DNA from: Anthoceros angustus
Taxonomy: Eukaryota; Streptophyta; Anthocerotopsida; Anthocerotales; Anthocerotaceae
Reading direction: 5' to 3'
DNA length: 64,000 bases
Assembly (NCBI GenBank): GCA_010909165.1
Contig: VJWM01000063.1
Location: forward strand, 1,302,001 to 1,366,000
Below are positions 1 through 10,400 of this stretch, one piece after another. The notes under the pieces are model-generated. The model worked only from the letters and a program-made list of their open reading frames with translations, was not told the origin of the DNA and made no database searches. The translations under genes and the position numbers were made by a program. Each line of letters opens with the position of its first letter. Position 1 is the first letter of the stretch.

Positions 1-179
1 AAGGTTAGCTAACCCCACATAAATGCTGCCTCCCGCGCCTCTTCCGTAGCACAGCCACAAGTGCAACGCAGCCCCTGCACTGCACTGAACGCCACAGACT
101 TCGCCGAGACTTCACGCTCGGCCAGTCAAGCGCGTTTTATTACGCTACGCTCGGCTGTGGTACATAAACGCGCAGGCCG
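1..179. repeat. Direct repeat, copy 1 (about 180 bp)
   Basis: This stretch is repeated almost exactly at 680-861, immediately upstream of the first GPAT gene. The copies differ by single-base length changes in short C and T runs. The 500 bp between them (180-679) hold no gene I recognise. The arrangement looks like a local tandem duplication of the GPAT 5' flank, or an assembly join. Confidence 0.9.
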
Positions 180-679
180 GGAATCCACAGTATGAGCTAG
201 AAGTGAAGTGGAAGTGGAATACATGAGAACCGCAATGTGGAAGAATGAAGACGGATTCGACTTAAGATGGGGTAAGCTAGTACGACACGGCACATAGGTT
301 AGCAAGGCTAAAGATTGTGTGGACAAGTGATGGGAGGGCAGCGGTGCACCCAATCTCACCAGAAAATGAAAACGGGCATAGAAAGCTTCACCGGCGAGCG
401 GCGAGTGGGAGGTGCGCAGCCAGAGTGATGACTCAATGCGGGCTGCGAGGCAAAGGACAAAGCCAACAGGAGCAACTACATCAAACACGGAGATATGGGT
501 CAACGGTTCAAGAGAAGTGCAGAGTGAGATCGCTACCAGCCTACTCCCAACCACCTACAGACACTTACCGCTGCCCTTCACTCTCAAACCCCAGCTGCCC
601 AGAAGAAAACAAGGGGAGGCGGAGAGGGCGGTCCGCCCCCGGTCCCGCCTCGAAAACGATGGTAATCGAACTGGAGCCC

Positions 680-861
680 AAGGTTAGCTAACCCCACATA
701 AATGCTGCCTCCCGCGCCTCTTCCGTAGCACAGCCACAAGTGCAACGCAGCCCCCTGCACTGCACTGAACGCCACAGACTTCGCCGAGACTTCACGCTCG
801 GCCAGTCAAGCGCGTTTTTATTACGCTACGCTCGGCTGTGGTACATAAACGCGCAGGCCCG
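680..861. repeat. Direct repeat, copy 2 (GPAT 5' flank)
   Basis: Second copy of the 1-179 sequence. It ends just before a GGCGAA-type hexamer run (about 864-890) that precedes the ATG of the first GPAT gene at 911, so it probably contains promoter or 5' leader sequence of that gene. Confidence 0.85.
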
Positions 862-910
862 GGGAGGCGAAGGCGAAGGCGAAGGCGAGGAGAGCGCGGG
901 AGCGGGGAGG

Positions 911-2664
911 ATGGAGACGCAATGCAATTGCCCGTTTCCCGTGGTGGCCAAATGCAGCTCGGTGGACAGGGAGAAGCAGACGGTGATCTCGGATCTGGAC
1001 GGGACGCTGCTGCGCGGGAGGAGCTCGTTTCCTTATTTCATGCTGGTGGCGTTCGAGGCGGGCGGGGTTTTGCGAGCGGCCGCGCTGCTCATGGCCGCGC
1101 CGCTGGCCTGGCTGCTCTACCATTTCGTGTCGGAGGCGGCGGAATTCAGGTGCTCGTCTACGTCACGTTCGCGGGGCTCAGAGTCGCGGACATCGAGTCT
1201 GTGGCGCGGGCGGTGTTGCCGAAATTCTACACGGAGGATCTGCACGCTGAGACGTGGCGGGTGTTCTCCGCCTTCGGGAAGAGGTGTGTTTGTGTAGCGT
1301 GTTGGGAATGAGAGACGTTCTGAGATGGTGCATGCAGTGGCAGGCCTGATTCGGAACATTCGTTCTGCAGGTATGTCCTGACCGCGAATCCCCGCATCAT
1401 GATCGAGCCCTTCGCCAAGGAGTATCTGCAGGCGGACGCGGTGCTGGGAACGGAGATTGAGGTGACGCGCGGGGGCAGAGCCACCGGGTTTGTGAAGAGG
1501 CCCGGCGTGCTGGTGGACGCGCTCAAGGCGCAGGCCATGGTGAAGGCGTTCGGGGCCAGCACGCCTGATGTCGGGCTCGGGGACCGCAGGACTGATTTTC
1601 CGTTCATGGCGCTCTGTAAGGTACTGTTCCTCAAGCACGACACGGTGGAGTGGTGGAGCCTGTGCTCTGCCATCCGCTCGGTGCGGTATCGAATCCGTTT
1701 CTCGCTTCACGCGATGTAAATGAATTGCAGTTCGTCGGATTGCACTCAACCGTGCGGATGTGTGGTGTCACAGGAAGGGTACGTTGTGCCGAGCGATGTT
1801 AGAGTGCAGGCGGTTGCGAAGGACGGCCTTCCGAAGCCCATGGTGTTCCACGACGGGCGGCTGGTGCGTAGGCCGACCCCGCTGGTGGCTCTCTTGACGC
1901 TGCTCTGGTTTCCCATCGGGTTCGCGCTGGCGGTGGCCCGCATCGCGGCAGGTTCCCTGCTACCGATGCCCCTGGTTTACTACGCCTTCCGGTGCCTGGG
2001 AGTCCGCGTGGTGGTGAAAGGGACCCCGCCGGCGGCCGTGGGAAAGGGGAAGGGGGAGAACCAGTTAGGCGTGCTGTTCGTGTGCTCGCACCGCACGCTC
2101 CTGGACCCCATCTTCCTGTCCACCGCGCTGGGCCGACCGGTGACCGCGGTCACCTACTCCATCTCCCGGCTGTCGGAGGTGCTGTCTCCCATCCGCACCG
2201 TGCCGCTCACGCGGGACCGGCAGGCGGACGCCGCCAACATCCGGAAGCTGCTGGAGGAGGGAGACCTGGCCATCTGCCCTGAGGGGACCACCTGCCGCGA
2301 GCCCTTCCTGCTCCGCTTCAGTGCGCTCTTCGCGGAGCTGGCGGATCGTATCGTGCCCGTGGCCATGGTGAACCGCATGTCCATGTTCCACGGCACCACG
2401 GCGCGGGGATGGAAGGGCATGGATCCCTTCTACTTCTTCATGAACCCTTCCCCGGTCTACGAGGTCACCTTCCTGGAGCAGCTGCCGCTGGAGCTCACTT
2501 GCGCCGGCGGCAAGACCTCGCACCAGGTTGCCAACCACATCCAGCGCCTCCTGGCTTCCACTCTCTCCTTCGAGTGCACTGAATTCACTCGCAAGGACAA
2601 GTACCGAGTGTTGGCTGGCAATGACGGATCTGTAGCTGTCAAGAAGGCCACCACCGGATGCTAG
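911..2664 (+). pseudogene. Glycerol-3-phosphate acyltransferase, GPAT4/6/8 class, exon-1 frameshift
   Basis: Three exons, 911-1283, 1371-1620 and 1774-2664, each bounded by GT/AG. Family members make cutin precursors: sn-2 acylation of glycerol-3-phosphate with omega-oxidised acyl-CoA at the ER, followed by dephosphorylation to 2-monoacylglycerol. Visible features are an N-terminal HAD phosphatase motif I (ISDLDGTLL, both Asp present, codons 992-1000), motif III GDRRTD near the end of exon 2, a hydrophobic segment at the start of exon 3, and acyltransferase blocks SHRTLLD (H-x4-D), PEGTTCREP and IVPVAM. Exon 1 is 373 nt against 374 nt in the sister gene at 5654. The missing base lies at about 1140-1144, where the frame leaves the conserved reading. 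Exon 3 is exactly 891 nt in both copies. The gene is either recently broken or carries a sequence error; everything else looks functional. Confidence 0.88.
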
Positions 2665-2916
2665 CTTGCTCACCACCGCTCTTTAACCTATTCATCGAAC
2701 GTTTACGCACCTCTGTGAGCCGGAGGCAAGCGATGCGTCTGCCTGCTCATTTTGTATGATTACCACAGCCTCTTCACCAACATGAGATTATAAACCAACA
2801 ACTTTCAAGCGACTGGTTGGGATGCCTCTGCTCGATAGGAAGTTGAGTTAGTCTACTAGGGACACCTTCTTCAGGACATGAGGGATGTCCGAGTCGAAGG
2901 GGCGCGTGGCTGTGCA

Positions 2917-3260
2917 TACCTCACTTCCTTCCGACGGTGCCTCACCTCTCGGCTACACAGAGCTTCTATGACAGAGCGCATGTGTACGTGGTCCTTCAAT
3001 TGTAAACTTGGTTAAAACGATGTTTTCATTCAAAACTAAACTAACCTTTATACCTTTAGGGGAGCTTTCATCTATGGCGAGCTCTTAGGAACTCACTTGG
3101 GGTGGCCGATTCTCATTTGCTGCCTGGGCAAAGAAACACTTCGGACTATATGCCATGCTGATGCATTGTAAGATCAATCCATCAATGAGTAGGCCAAGAT
3201 CGTTATATATAATTAAAAAATAGTAATTAACATACATAAATAAAGCTGGTATAGCTACAT
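2917..3260 (-). pseudogene. Decayed fragment of UBC22-type E2 (exon 2 region)
   Basis: The + strand here matches 9255-9560 of the intact UBC22-type gene: the 'cagagcttc-atgacag' block, the exon-2 block around 'gattctcattt', and the 'gcaagatcaatc' block upstream. Indels destroy the frame. The GPAT 3' flank at 2665-2860 likewise matches 7488-7735. The 1.5 kb that holds the catalytic exons in the intact copy (about 7740-9255) is absent here. The fragment therefore belongs to a duplicated GPAT-UBC22 block with an internal deletion. Confidence 0.8.
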
Positions 3261-4317
3261 GGGATTCCACATCCATTTGGAATTGGAAGCTGCAGCAAAG
3301 GGATGCGGATCATTTCTAAATATCTTCTCTATAAGAAAGCCTCGTTATATAAGGATGGGATAGCCTAGAGAGTCATTCCCTACTAGAATATTTTTGAAGG
3401 ACGACTATGTGAAAGGGCTAGTAGATAACTAATATTGGAGTTTTAATTTTGTCAACATCTTCAATTATATACGCTTACAGAGCAAGGAAAGTGGTGTGGC
3501 TATTATACAAGTTCAATGTGCAGTGCCTAGGAACGCATATTATTAATATGTATTATTTATCAGATTTAGGGCGTTTGGAAAGACATTGGGAGAAGTGGAA
3601 TCGTCTAACTGCTTTTATACTTCTGCCAAATTATGAGACATTAAAGTGTTTGCTTAAGCTAGCATTGAAGTATGCTTATCGCGAGGTGCGGTTAGGAGCA
3701 GCAATTAAAAAATTGGCCCCGCGGTTAAATCGGGGAACGGGTGCTGAGTGGGTTCCCTTAGAGATCAATGCATTCTTTATGATGAATCTCATGGTAACGT
3801 CATTGATAAGACAACTTCTTTTTCATAAAAATTTACAATTTTTCTTGCAATAATTAATATGTTGTAAATGAGCAAAGCACAATTTGGTATGTCATTCTAG
3901 CAATGAAAAACAAAGATTTGATGTCTTTCAAACAATTATGAACTCTCAAAAACTAGTAAAAAAAACTAGAAAAGTTTCTTAACTTCAACTTGTGAAAGAT
4001 ACAATTACTCAACAAATATGAAATTCAAAATTTAAAAACTCCTATTATAGACAAGCTAGAGCACAACTATCACCAAATACTAAACTCCACAAGTAGACTA
4101 GTTCCTAAACCCTCTTGTCATAAAAAGTAAACACCCAAACGTACTTCCATTCAAATGTTTAATTTTTGAATTATGAAAAAACATTTAGAAGCTCAAAATG
4201 AGCCGCAACATTTTTGGGTCGGCTTTTAGTCTGTAGTGAATTTTATAACACTCTATACTTGGTTTATAGTAAACTTTAAAATGCTACTCTTATAGTTAGT
4301 TATTAAGAACTGTCCTA
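3261..4317. other. AT-rich intergenic DNA, no gene recognised
   Basis: AT-rich sequence with a 134-codon open frame at 3449-3853. That frame shows no recognisable domain and its composition matches the surrounding AT-rich DNA. I see no RNA gene or clear transposon end. Confidence 0.6.
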
Positions 4318-5070
4318 ATGATAAAATTTGAATCAATATTGAAATACATGTGGAGGATGTTGAGGTCTATAGAGCTTCCACGAGAACCTCTCGCGGAAGC
4401 TCTTTTGCTCATGGCATACCGGGAGTCAACAATGCTTCAAAGCACAAAGAGAAGCAGATCTTCCAATGCCCATAACATACAAATACCTCAGCGAGAAAAA
4501 GTTGGGATGCCTGCATTTCTTTTCCATAGCATCTCCTTTCTCTACGATAAGGTGAAGGTTAAGATCCGCACTCTCCATGTTGCTTTTGACCTTTTGGATT
4601 TGATTTGCAATATGGGAGTGGGGCAGGGAGATCCATCTTCTCCTAACTTATTTGGCCTGTATATTGATGAGCAACAATCGTGGATTACAGAGGAGTCTTG
4701 TGATCCTGGATTACGGAGGAGTTTTGTGATCTTGGATCATAGAGAAGTCTTGTGATCCTGGATTACGGAGGAGTCTTGTGATCCTGGATTACGGAGAAGT
4801 CTTGTGATCCTGGATTACGGAGAAGTCTTGTGATCCTGGATTAGGGAGGAGTCTTGTGATCCTGGATTATGGAGGATTCTTGTGATTATGGTTACCTCTT
4901 CTCTTTGCATGCAAATGACATCGTGCTTATGATAGAGAATACTTTTACATTGATTAAGAATATTTGTACTCATATAATAGATTGGGTCTATACAATCGAT
5001 GTTTATAGTGAGATATCTTGTAGCAAATATCTCAAAATCTATCGGAGTCAAAAACACCAAGAGAAATAAT
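4318..5070 (+). mobile_element. LINE reverse-transcriptase fragment
   Basis: The 4318-4755 frame contains NMGVGQGDPSSPNLFGLYID, which matches the non-LTR RT motif GVxQGxPLSPxLFxLYID. After a tandem-repeat array, a second frame (4869-5069) continues with LHANDIVLMIEN, corresponding to the catalytic LYADDIVLM motif with both tyrosine and one aspartate replaced. The element is a dead L1-like remnant whose two RT motifs are now separated by a repeat expansion. No endonuclease domain or poly-A tail is visible. Confidence 0.72.
4690..4885. repeat. 26-bp tandem repeat array inside LINE RT
   Basis: About seven copies of a unit containing 'gtcttgtgatcctggatta' with a period of about 26 bp. The array lies exactly between the QGD and ADD-type motifs of the LINE fragment. 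Variation between units is mostly single substitutions. Confidence 0.88.
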
Positions 5071-5653
5071 TCAATCATTTTTAGACAGGTTTTCTTAGTG
5101 AGAAATTATTTGAAAAATCTGGGAATGGGCTCCTAAATGGAGAGAGGTACATGATTTTCTGAAATCTACTATCAAAGCATCTTATTCCCCGCACCTACAC
5201 AAGCAAATTCCCGAAACCCGTTTTTGTGTACCATTTTTGTTATGGAGTTAATAAATGGAGAATACTATTCGGTATTAGGAGAAGATCTTTTCAATTTGCT
5301 AGATTGGTTAAAAATAATAATCAAAAAGTCTAAGATTTAAGGTTATTTAAAACTGTTATAAGTTTTAATTTTATGTTATAAAATCTATTTTATATGTGAG
5401 CTAAGAATCAACTTATTTGAAATAGTGATTATGAATGGAAGGTGAGCAATCACGAACAAGTCACCAAGGACGGAGAAGATGAATGGACATCGATATCTAG
5501 GTGGACTAGGTAGTCTTGATCCAAGAGTGTTCAAATAATCCTTAGCCCATGGCGATCCAACCAAATACAAGAGTACCAGTGATCGATTTTTTAGGGACAA
5601 CGGCAATGTATGATCTCTATTCGAAAACGTGGGAGAGAGCGAGAGCAGAGAGG
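5071..5653. promoter_or_regulatory. 5' flank of second GPAT gene
   Basis: AT-rich intergenic DNA between the LINE remnant and the second GPAT ATG. An in-frame open stretch begins at 5549, but its residues do not align with the family. No TATA element was confidently placed. Confidence 0.35.
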
Positions 5654-7487
5654 ATGGAGTCGGAGCGCAATCGGCCCGTCCCGGAGGTGGCCAAGTGCAG
5701 CACTCTGCACAGGGAGAAGCAGACGGTGATCTCGAACCTTGCCGGGACGCTGCTGCGCGACACAAGCTCCTTCCCCTACTACATGCTTGTCGCGTTCGAG
5801 GCGGGCGGGGCGTGGCGCGCCGCGACGCTCCTGGCGGCCGCGCCTCTGGTCTGGTTGCTCTGCAATTTCGTGTCGGAGACGGCGGCGATCAAGCTGCTCA
5901 TCTACATCAGCTTCTCGGGGCTCGAAGTACAAAAAATCGAGTCGGTGGCGCGCGCCGTGCTGCCTAAATTCTACATCGAGGATCTGCATTCCGAGACCTG
6001 GCGCGTCTTCTCCGCCTTCGGCAAGAGGTGTGTGTAGTAACTGCGAGTAGCGCTTGCTTGCGATTGCATCTGCCACTTGCTGTCCCTGGCATTTAGGTCG
6101 TTCAATTCTGCAATGCGCTTGGTTGCGGTGATGGCAGGTATGTCGTGACCGCGAACCCTCGCATCATGGTCGAGCACTTCGCCAAGGAGTATCTGAAGGC
6201 GGACGAGGTGCTGGGAACCGAGATCGAGGTGAAGCTCCGCAGAAAAGCCACCGGGTTCGTGCAGAAGCCCGGCGTGCTGGTCGGCAAGCTCAAGGCGCTG
6301 GCTATGGTGAAGGTGTTCGGGGCTTTCGGGCACATAGTTAGGGACCTCAGTTTGAGGGTGCACGCCATAGCGCAGAGGTTCGGGGCCGTGCAGCCCGACG
6401 TCGGGCTCGGGGACCGCAGGATGGACTCGTACTTCATGTCTTTCTGCAAGGTATTTTTTCTGATGCACGCTGCCCTGCAGTGGTTGAGACTGTGCTCTGC
6501 CATCCGCACGGCGCAGGATCGAATTTGCTTCACGTCGCATTGCATTTGAATCGGTGTGCTCTGACCGTGCTCATGTCATGTCATGCCGTGGCGCAGGAAA
6601 CGTACTTGGTGCCAAGCAATGTTAGAGTGCCGGCGGTGGCGAAGGAGAAGCTCCCCAAGCCCTTGGTGTTCCACGACGGGCGCCTGGTGCGCAGGCCGAC
6701 CCCGCTGGTGTCTCTCTTCACGCTGCTCTGGGCTCCCTTCGGGTTCTCGCTGGCCGTGACCCGCATGGCGGTCGGCTGCCTGCTGCCCATGTCCCTGGTT
6801 TACTACGCCTACAGGTGGTTGGGGATCCGGGTTGTGGTGAAAGGGAGGCCCCCGGCGGCCGTGGGAAAGAGGAGCGGCGAGAACAAGTTAGGCGTGCTGT
6901 TCGTGTGTTCACACCGAACCCTGTTGGATCCCATCTTCCTGTCCGTGGCGCTGGGCCGACCGGTCACCGCGGTCACCTACTCCATCTCTCGGCTGTCAGA
7001 GTTCCTGTCTCCCATCCGCACCATGGCGCTCACCCGCGACCGTGAATCCGACGCCGCCAAAATCCGGAAGCTGCTGGAGGAGGGAGACCTGGCCATCTGC
7101 CCTGAAGGAACCACCTGCCGCGAGCCCTTCCTGCTGCGCTTCAGTTCGCTCTTTGCGGAACTGGCCGATCGCATCGTGCCCGTGGCTATGGTGAACCGAA
7201 TGTCTATGTTCCACGGCACCACGGCGCGGGGCTGGAAGTGCATGGATCCCTTCTTCTTCTTCATGAACCCCTTCCTCGTCTACGAGGTCACCTTCCTGGA
7301 GCAGCTGCCGCCGGAGCTCACCTGCGCTGGCGGCAAAACCGCCCACCAGGTTGCCAACCATATCCAGCACCTCCTGGCTACTGCGCTCTCCTTCGAGTGC
7401 ACCCAATTCACTCGCACTGACAAGTACCAAGCGCTGGCTGGCAATGACGGATCTGTGGCTGTCCAAACGGCCACCACCGGAAGCTAG
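5654..7487 (+). CDS. Glycerol-3-phosphate acyltransferase, GPAT4/6/8 class, phosphatase motif I lost
   Basis: Exons 5654-6027, 6138-6450 and 6597-7487 join in frame to give 525 residues, close to the family's roughly 500. The ATG at 5654 aligns with the start of the sister gene at 911. The acyltransferase half is complete: [22 protein letters not shown] and IVPVAM are all present, and the C-terminus reads [16 protein letters not shown]. In the N-terminal HAD phosphatase domain, motif I reads ISNLAGTLL: the nucleophile Asp is Asn (codon 5735-5737) and the second Asp is Ala (5741-5743). Motif III (GDRRMD) is kept. By analogy with plant GPATs whose phosphatase residues have degenerated, I infer that it releases lysophosphatidic acid rather than 2-monoacylglycerol. 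It also carries a 21-residue insertion just before motif III. It is a tandem paralogue of the frameshifted gene and the only intact one here. Confidence 0.92.
6316..6386. repeat. 63-bp in-frame insertion bounded by 8-bp direct repeat
   Basis: Exon 2 of this GPAT is 313 nt against 250 nt in its sister. The extra 63 bp lie between two copies of TTCGGGGC (6316-6323 and 6379-6386), just upstream of phosphatase motif III. Slippage or a transposon-type 8-bp target duplication would both leave this footprint. The insert keeps the frame and adds 21 residues. Confidence 0.75.
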
Positions 7488-8283
7488 CTTGCTCACCACC
7501 ACACTTTAACCTTACTCATGAAACTTTTACATTGTTGTGTGGGCGGGCGGCAACGGCAATCGTCGCATCAGCCTCCTCTTTTTGTGTGATTTTAGTGTCG
7601 TCTTCACCAAAAGGTACGAGATAATAAAGCAATAATTTCCGATCTCTGTTTCATCCCTGCTCCAGAAAAGGTCATTTTCTGCTACTGGAATTGAGATGCC
7701 TGTGCTCAACAGGAAGTTGAGTTAGCCTACGCCAAACCACAGATAAAAAAGCATTTATGACACACAGGGCACAACCTTGTGAACAGAAATCTGAAAAGCG
7801 CTCAGATGGAGGCCATTGAAAAGGCTATAACATAGGAGAGAGCCACGGGGATACAACTGAGATTTCATTACACTCTTTGCAGCCGCCTCACTCTCCTTTC
7901 CGATTCACCTGTGCATCATAGCATGCGGTAACATTCTGAAGTAGCTGCTGTGGAGAGACAGCAAGACAGCAGGCACAAGAATGCCAATCCAGTGAATGAA
8001 AATGTACAGCTTACCAAGTGAGTGTGAGCTGCAAGCTGCATTATGCTGCTGATGTGGGACATTCCCCTCCAAATGAAAAGTTTTGTCGACTGCTCTGGGA
8101 TCTCCCTATCCTCACATCTAAGCACAACCAACCTACGTGTAACCGACGTGGACACACTTTCCGATGCTTAAGCCCGCTAACAGGATGAACACGGTCTGAG
8201 ACAATTAGTCATATGGAACATATAGGCAGTCTAAGCCTAAATCAGTTTCTAGCCTACCCTTTAAATATGGGGGGACAGTCCAG
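7488..8283. other. Intergenic region between convergent GPAT and UBC22-type genes
   Basis: Contains the 3' flank of the second GPAT (7488-7735, alignable to 2665-2860) and the 3' end of the minus-strand E2 gene. No additional gene is seen. The genes converge here. Confidence 0.6.
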
Positions 8284-9811
8284 CTACAACCTCTTCAAGC
8301 TTTTCTTTCTTACATCATTCTTCTTCTTATCCACAAGGACCTTGGCAGACCCCAAATCTCCCTTTGGCTTTTTGGCAGTAGGCGAGATGCTAGCATTCAT
8401 AGCCTCATTGCCCAGAGCTGTCAAAGCTGAATCCATATTCATGTTATCCTTGTTGCCAGTACTGTGGGTCAAAGGAGCATGCACAACCTTCTCTGAGTCT
8501 GGTGCTGAGGTATTCACACTTGTTGACTCAGCAATCGCCACTTTGCTTTTCTGTTTGGGCTTCAAGGCATGTATGCTCGTCATAAGCCTGCAAGCACAAG
8601 CACATGAGGACCGACCATACTCCCTTACATGTACACCACCAGAAAAACCATGACAGTAGACACAGTGAGTGTGTTACCTAGCATGCTTGGCATAACCTGC
8701 ATAGTCTTCCATCAACATCTTTCCAGCTTCTTCATTGAGAGCTGACTCTGGGAACGGTTCTATAAGCAGACACCTTACTACCTGCAAATGACAGGGACCC
8801 CCACAGTTACCAGCCTTGGCCAGAAATGGCAGGTATACCTGCCTGGAGTCTCACAAGAATTTGAGGATCTCAGAACTAGGACTTCGAAACTTCACACACT
8901 ACAACAGTCCCCATGAATCAGCAGGATGCGCACCAAAAGGACATGTCGAAGACCAAGCGTTGGCTTCCAATCCTTCTTGAGTGTGTTGACACAAATCTCC
9001 CCATTTTTGGCTATGTTTGGGTGGAAAATTCTGGTGACGAAATACCCTGCACACAACCAATGTCTTAGTCACAACGTCCACATCATGGTACCAGGGCACC
9101 TTCTCCAAGGGATGGGGGATGCTCGAACTAAACAACCGCTTGCTGCTGGGAGTGCATACCTTTCGGGGGTGTTTGAGGAAAGTCTTGATTCAAAATAAGC
9201 TTCATCCTAAACACGCCACCTTCATAAGGGGTGCCATCTGCACAGAATCCAAGACAGGTCACTTCCTGCCAACAGTGCTCTCAGCACTTGGACAAGACAG
9301 AGCTTCCATGACAGGGCACATACTTGGTCCTTCAATATCTGCAAAGATGGTGGAAAAGTTGTCTTCATTGACAAGAACCCTTATATCTTCAGGAGGGCTT
9401 TCATCCAAGCTTTTCAACTCTCTGGCGAGCTCCTTAATCACTTTCGGTGGCAGATTCTCATTTGTTGCCTAGGCAAGGAAAGAGCACGTGAGAAAAACTT
9501 CGGGCAATATCCCAGGCTGACACAGTGCAAGATCAATCAGCAGCCCTAAGCCTGGATGCCTGGTTCTATCCGTCACCCCCCACTGAACCCCGAATCCGTG
9601 AGGATAATTGAGCACAGCGTTTCCACAAAAACGCTCTCCAAAGCCCATCCTCATACGCATACACCCATTAATGCAACCAGGAACCCAACCCGCTTTCTGG
9701 CCCAACCCGCTGCTCGCTCCACCGACGATCAACCACAAACCTACCTACGCACCACATTTACCAGCGGGCCTGAGTGCAGGGAAAGCGGCAGGACGGGGGA
9801 CGGCTCACCAT
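8284..9811 (-). CDS. UBC22: Ubiquitin-conjugating enzyme E2, UBC22/UBE2S type
   Basis: Six exons on the minus strand: 9811-9809 (ATG only), 9468-9324, 9237-9160, 9046-8934, 8781-8678 and 8587-8284, all with GT/AG junctions and consistent phases, giving 248 residues. The protein starts [20 protein letters not shown]. The UBC fold runs through [19 protein letters not shown] and [12 protein letters not shown]. The catalytic cysteine lies in [13 protein letters not shown]. The lysine-rich C-terminal tail ends KKSLKRL, like the APC/C-binding tail of UBE2S. Known family role: it extends ubiquitin chains (K11-linked in animals) on anaphase-promoting-complex substrates in the nucleus. The start is placed at 9811 because ATG abuts a GTGAG donor and the next exon begins exactly at the conserved ATNEN. 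The frame is open further upstream, so an N-terminal extension is possible but not expected. Confidence 0.9.
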
Positions 9812-10400
9812 GTGCAGGAATGCTGTGGCTAGGCTGCTTAAACCCTCTTCTCGCAACCCCTGACCCAGCCCCTGCCCCGTGCCCTCGCCCTTGCCCCCGG
9901 GTGTACAGCTTCGCTCAAACGCGATCCCCTGAGCTTCGCACCAGCAGAGTCGACGAGAAGCGCATACCCAAGCAGCAGAGCTGCGTGCCACACCTGCACC
10001 CCGCGCCTCCTGCTTTCAGTGCTCCGACCTGCTCCGCCTCATTCCCACCAGGCCCCTGGGGCATGCCCACCCGGTCGGACCAGCACCCGCCGAGGAGCAG
10101 CAATGCGAGAGAGCGCAAGCGACCGCAGAGGCGATGCCGAGCGGACGTGATGTGCGCCGCGAACACAGATTTGAAGACGACTCGTCCCGGCGCGGGGAAA
10201 GGCAAGGGTGCGGAAGCCGATCGATCTGTCGCAAAGAGGCGAGGCGAAGGGAGGGCACGCCCAGCAAGCAAGTCAGAAAGTGCGACAAGCAAGAGGAGAG
10301 AGGAAATACGAAAGAGAGAGAACAACAAGGACAGGGGAAAAGGTGGAGGTAACCGTGCCCGAGACCCGGGTTAAACTCACCTGTGGTTAATTTGCGGCCG
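9812..10400 (-). promoter_or_regulatory. Leader and promoter region of UBC22-type gene
   Basis: GC-rich sequence upstream of the E2 start with a purine-rich + strand run at about 10220-10350, which is pyrimidine-rich on the gene's strand as is usual in plant 5' leaders. The frames open here on both strands encode only Pro/Arg-rich, compositionally biased peptides. Confidence 0.4.

Noticed and set aside
1990-2680. Long minus-strand frame across GPAT exon 3
   Set aside because: Antisense shadow of a GC-rich exon. The same antisense frame recurs opposite the second GPAT only because the coding strand is conserved.
3449-3853. 134-codon open frame in AT-rich DNA
   Set aside because: No domain and no codon bias like that of the neighbouring GC-rich genes. 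The frame cannot be distinguished from chance.
4690-4885. Regular 26-bp repeats resembling a CRISPR array
   Set aside because: The repeats are directly adjacent without unique spacers, and the DNA is eukaryotic. It is a minisatellite inside a LINE.
9556-10374. 272-codon plus-strand open frame opposite the UBC22 promoter
   Set aside because: Pro/Arg/Ser-rich, compositionally biased, starts opposite the E2 first intron and has no domain. It is a shadow of a GC-rich leader.
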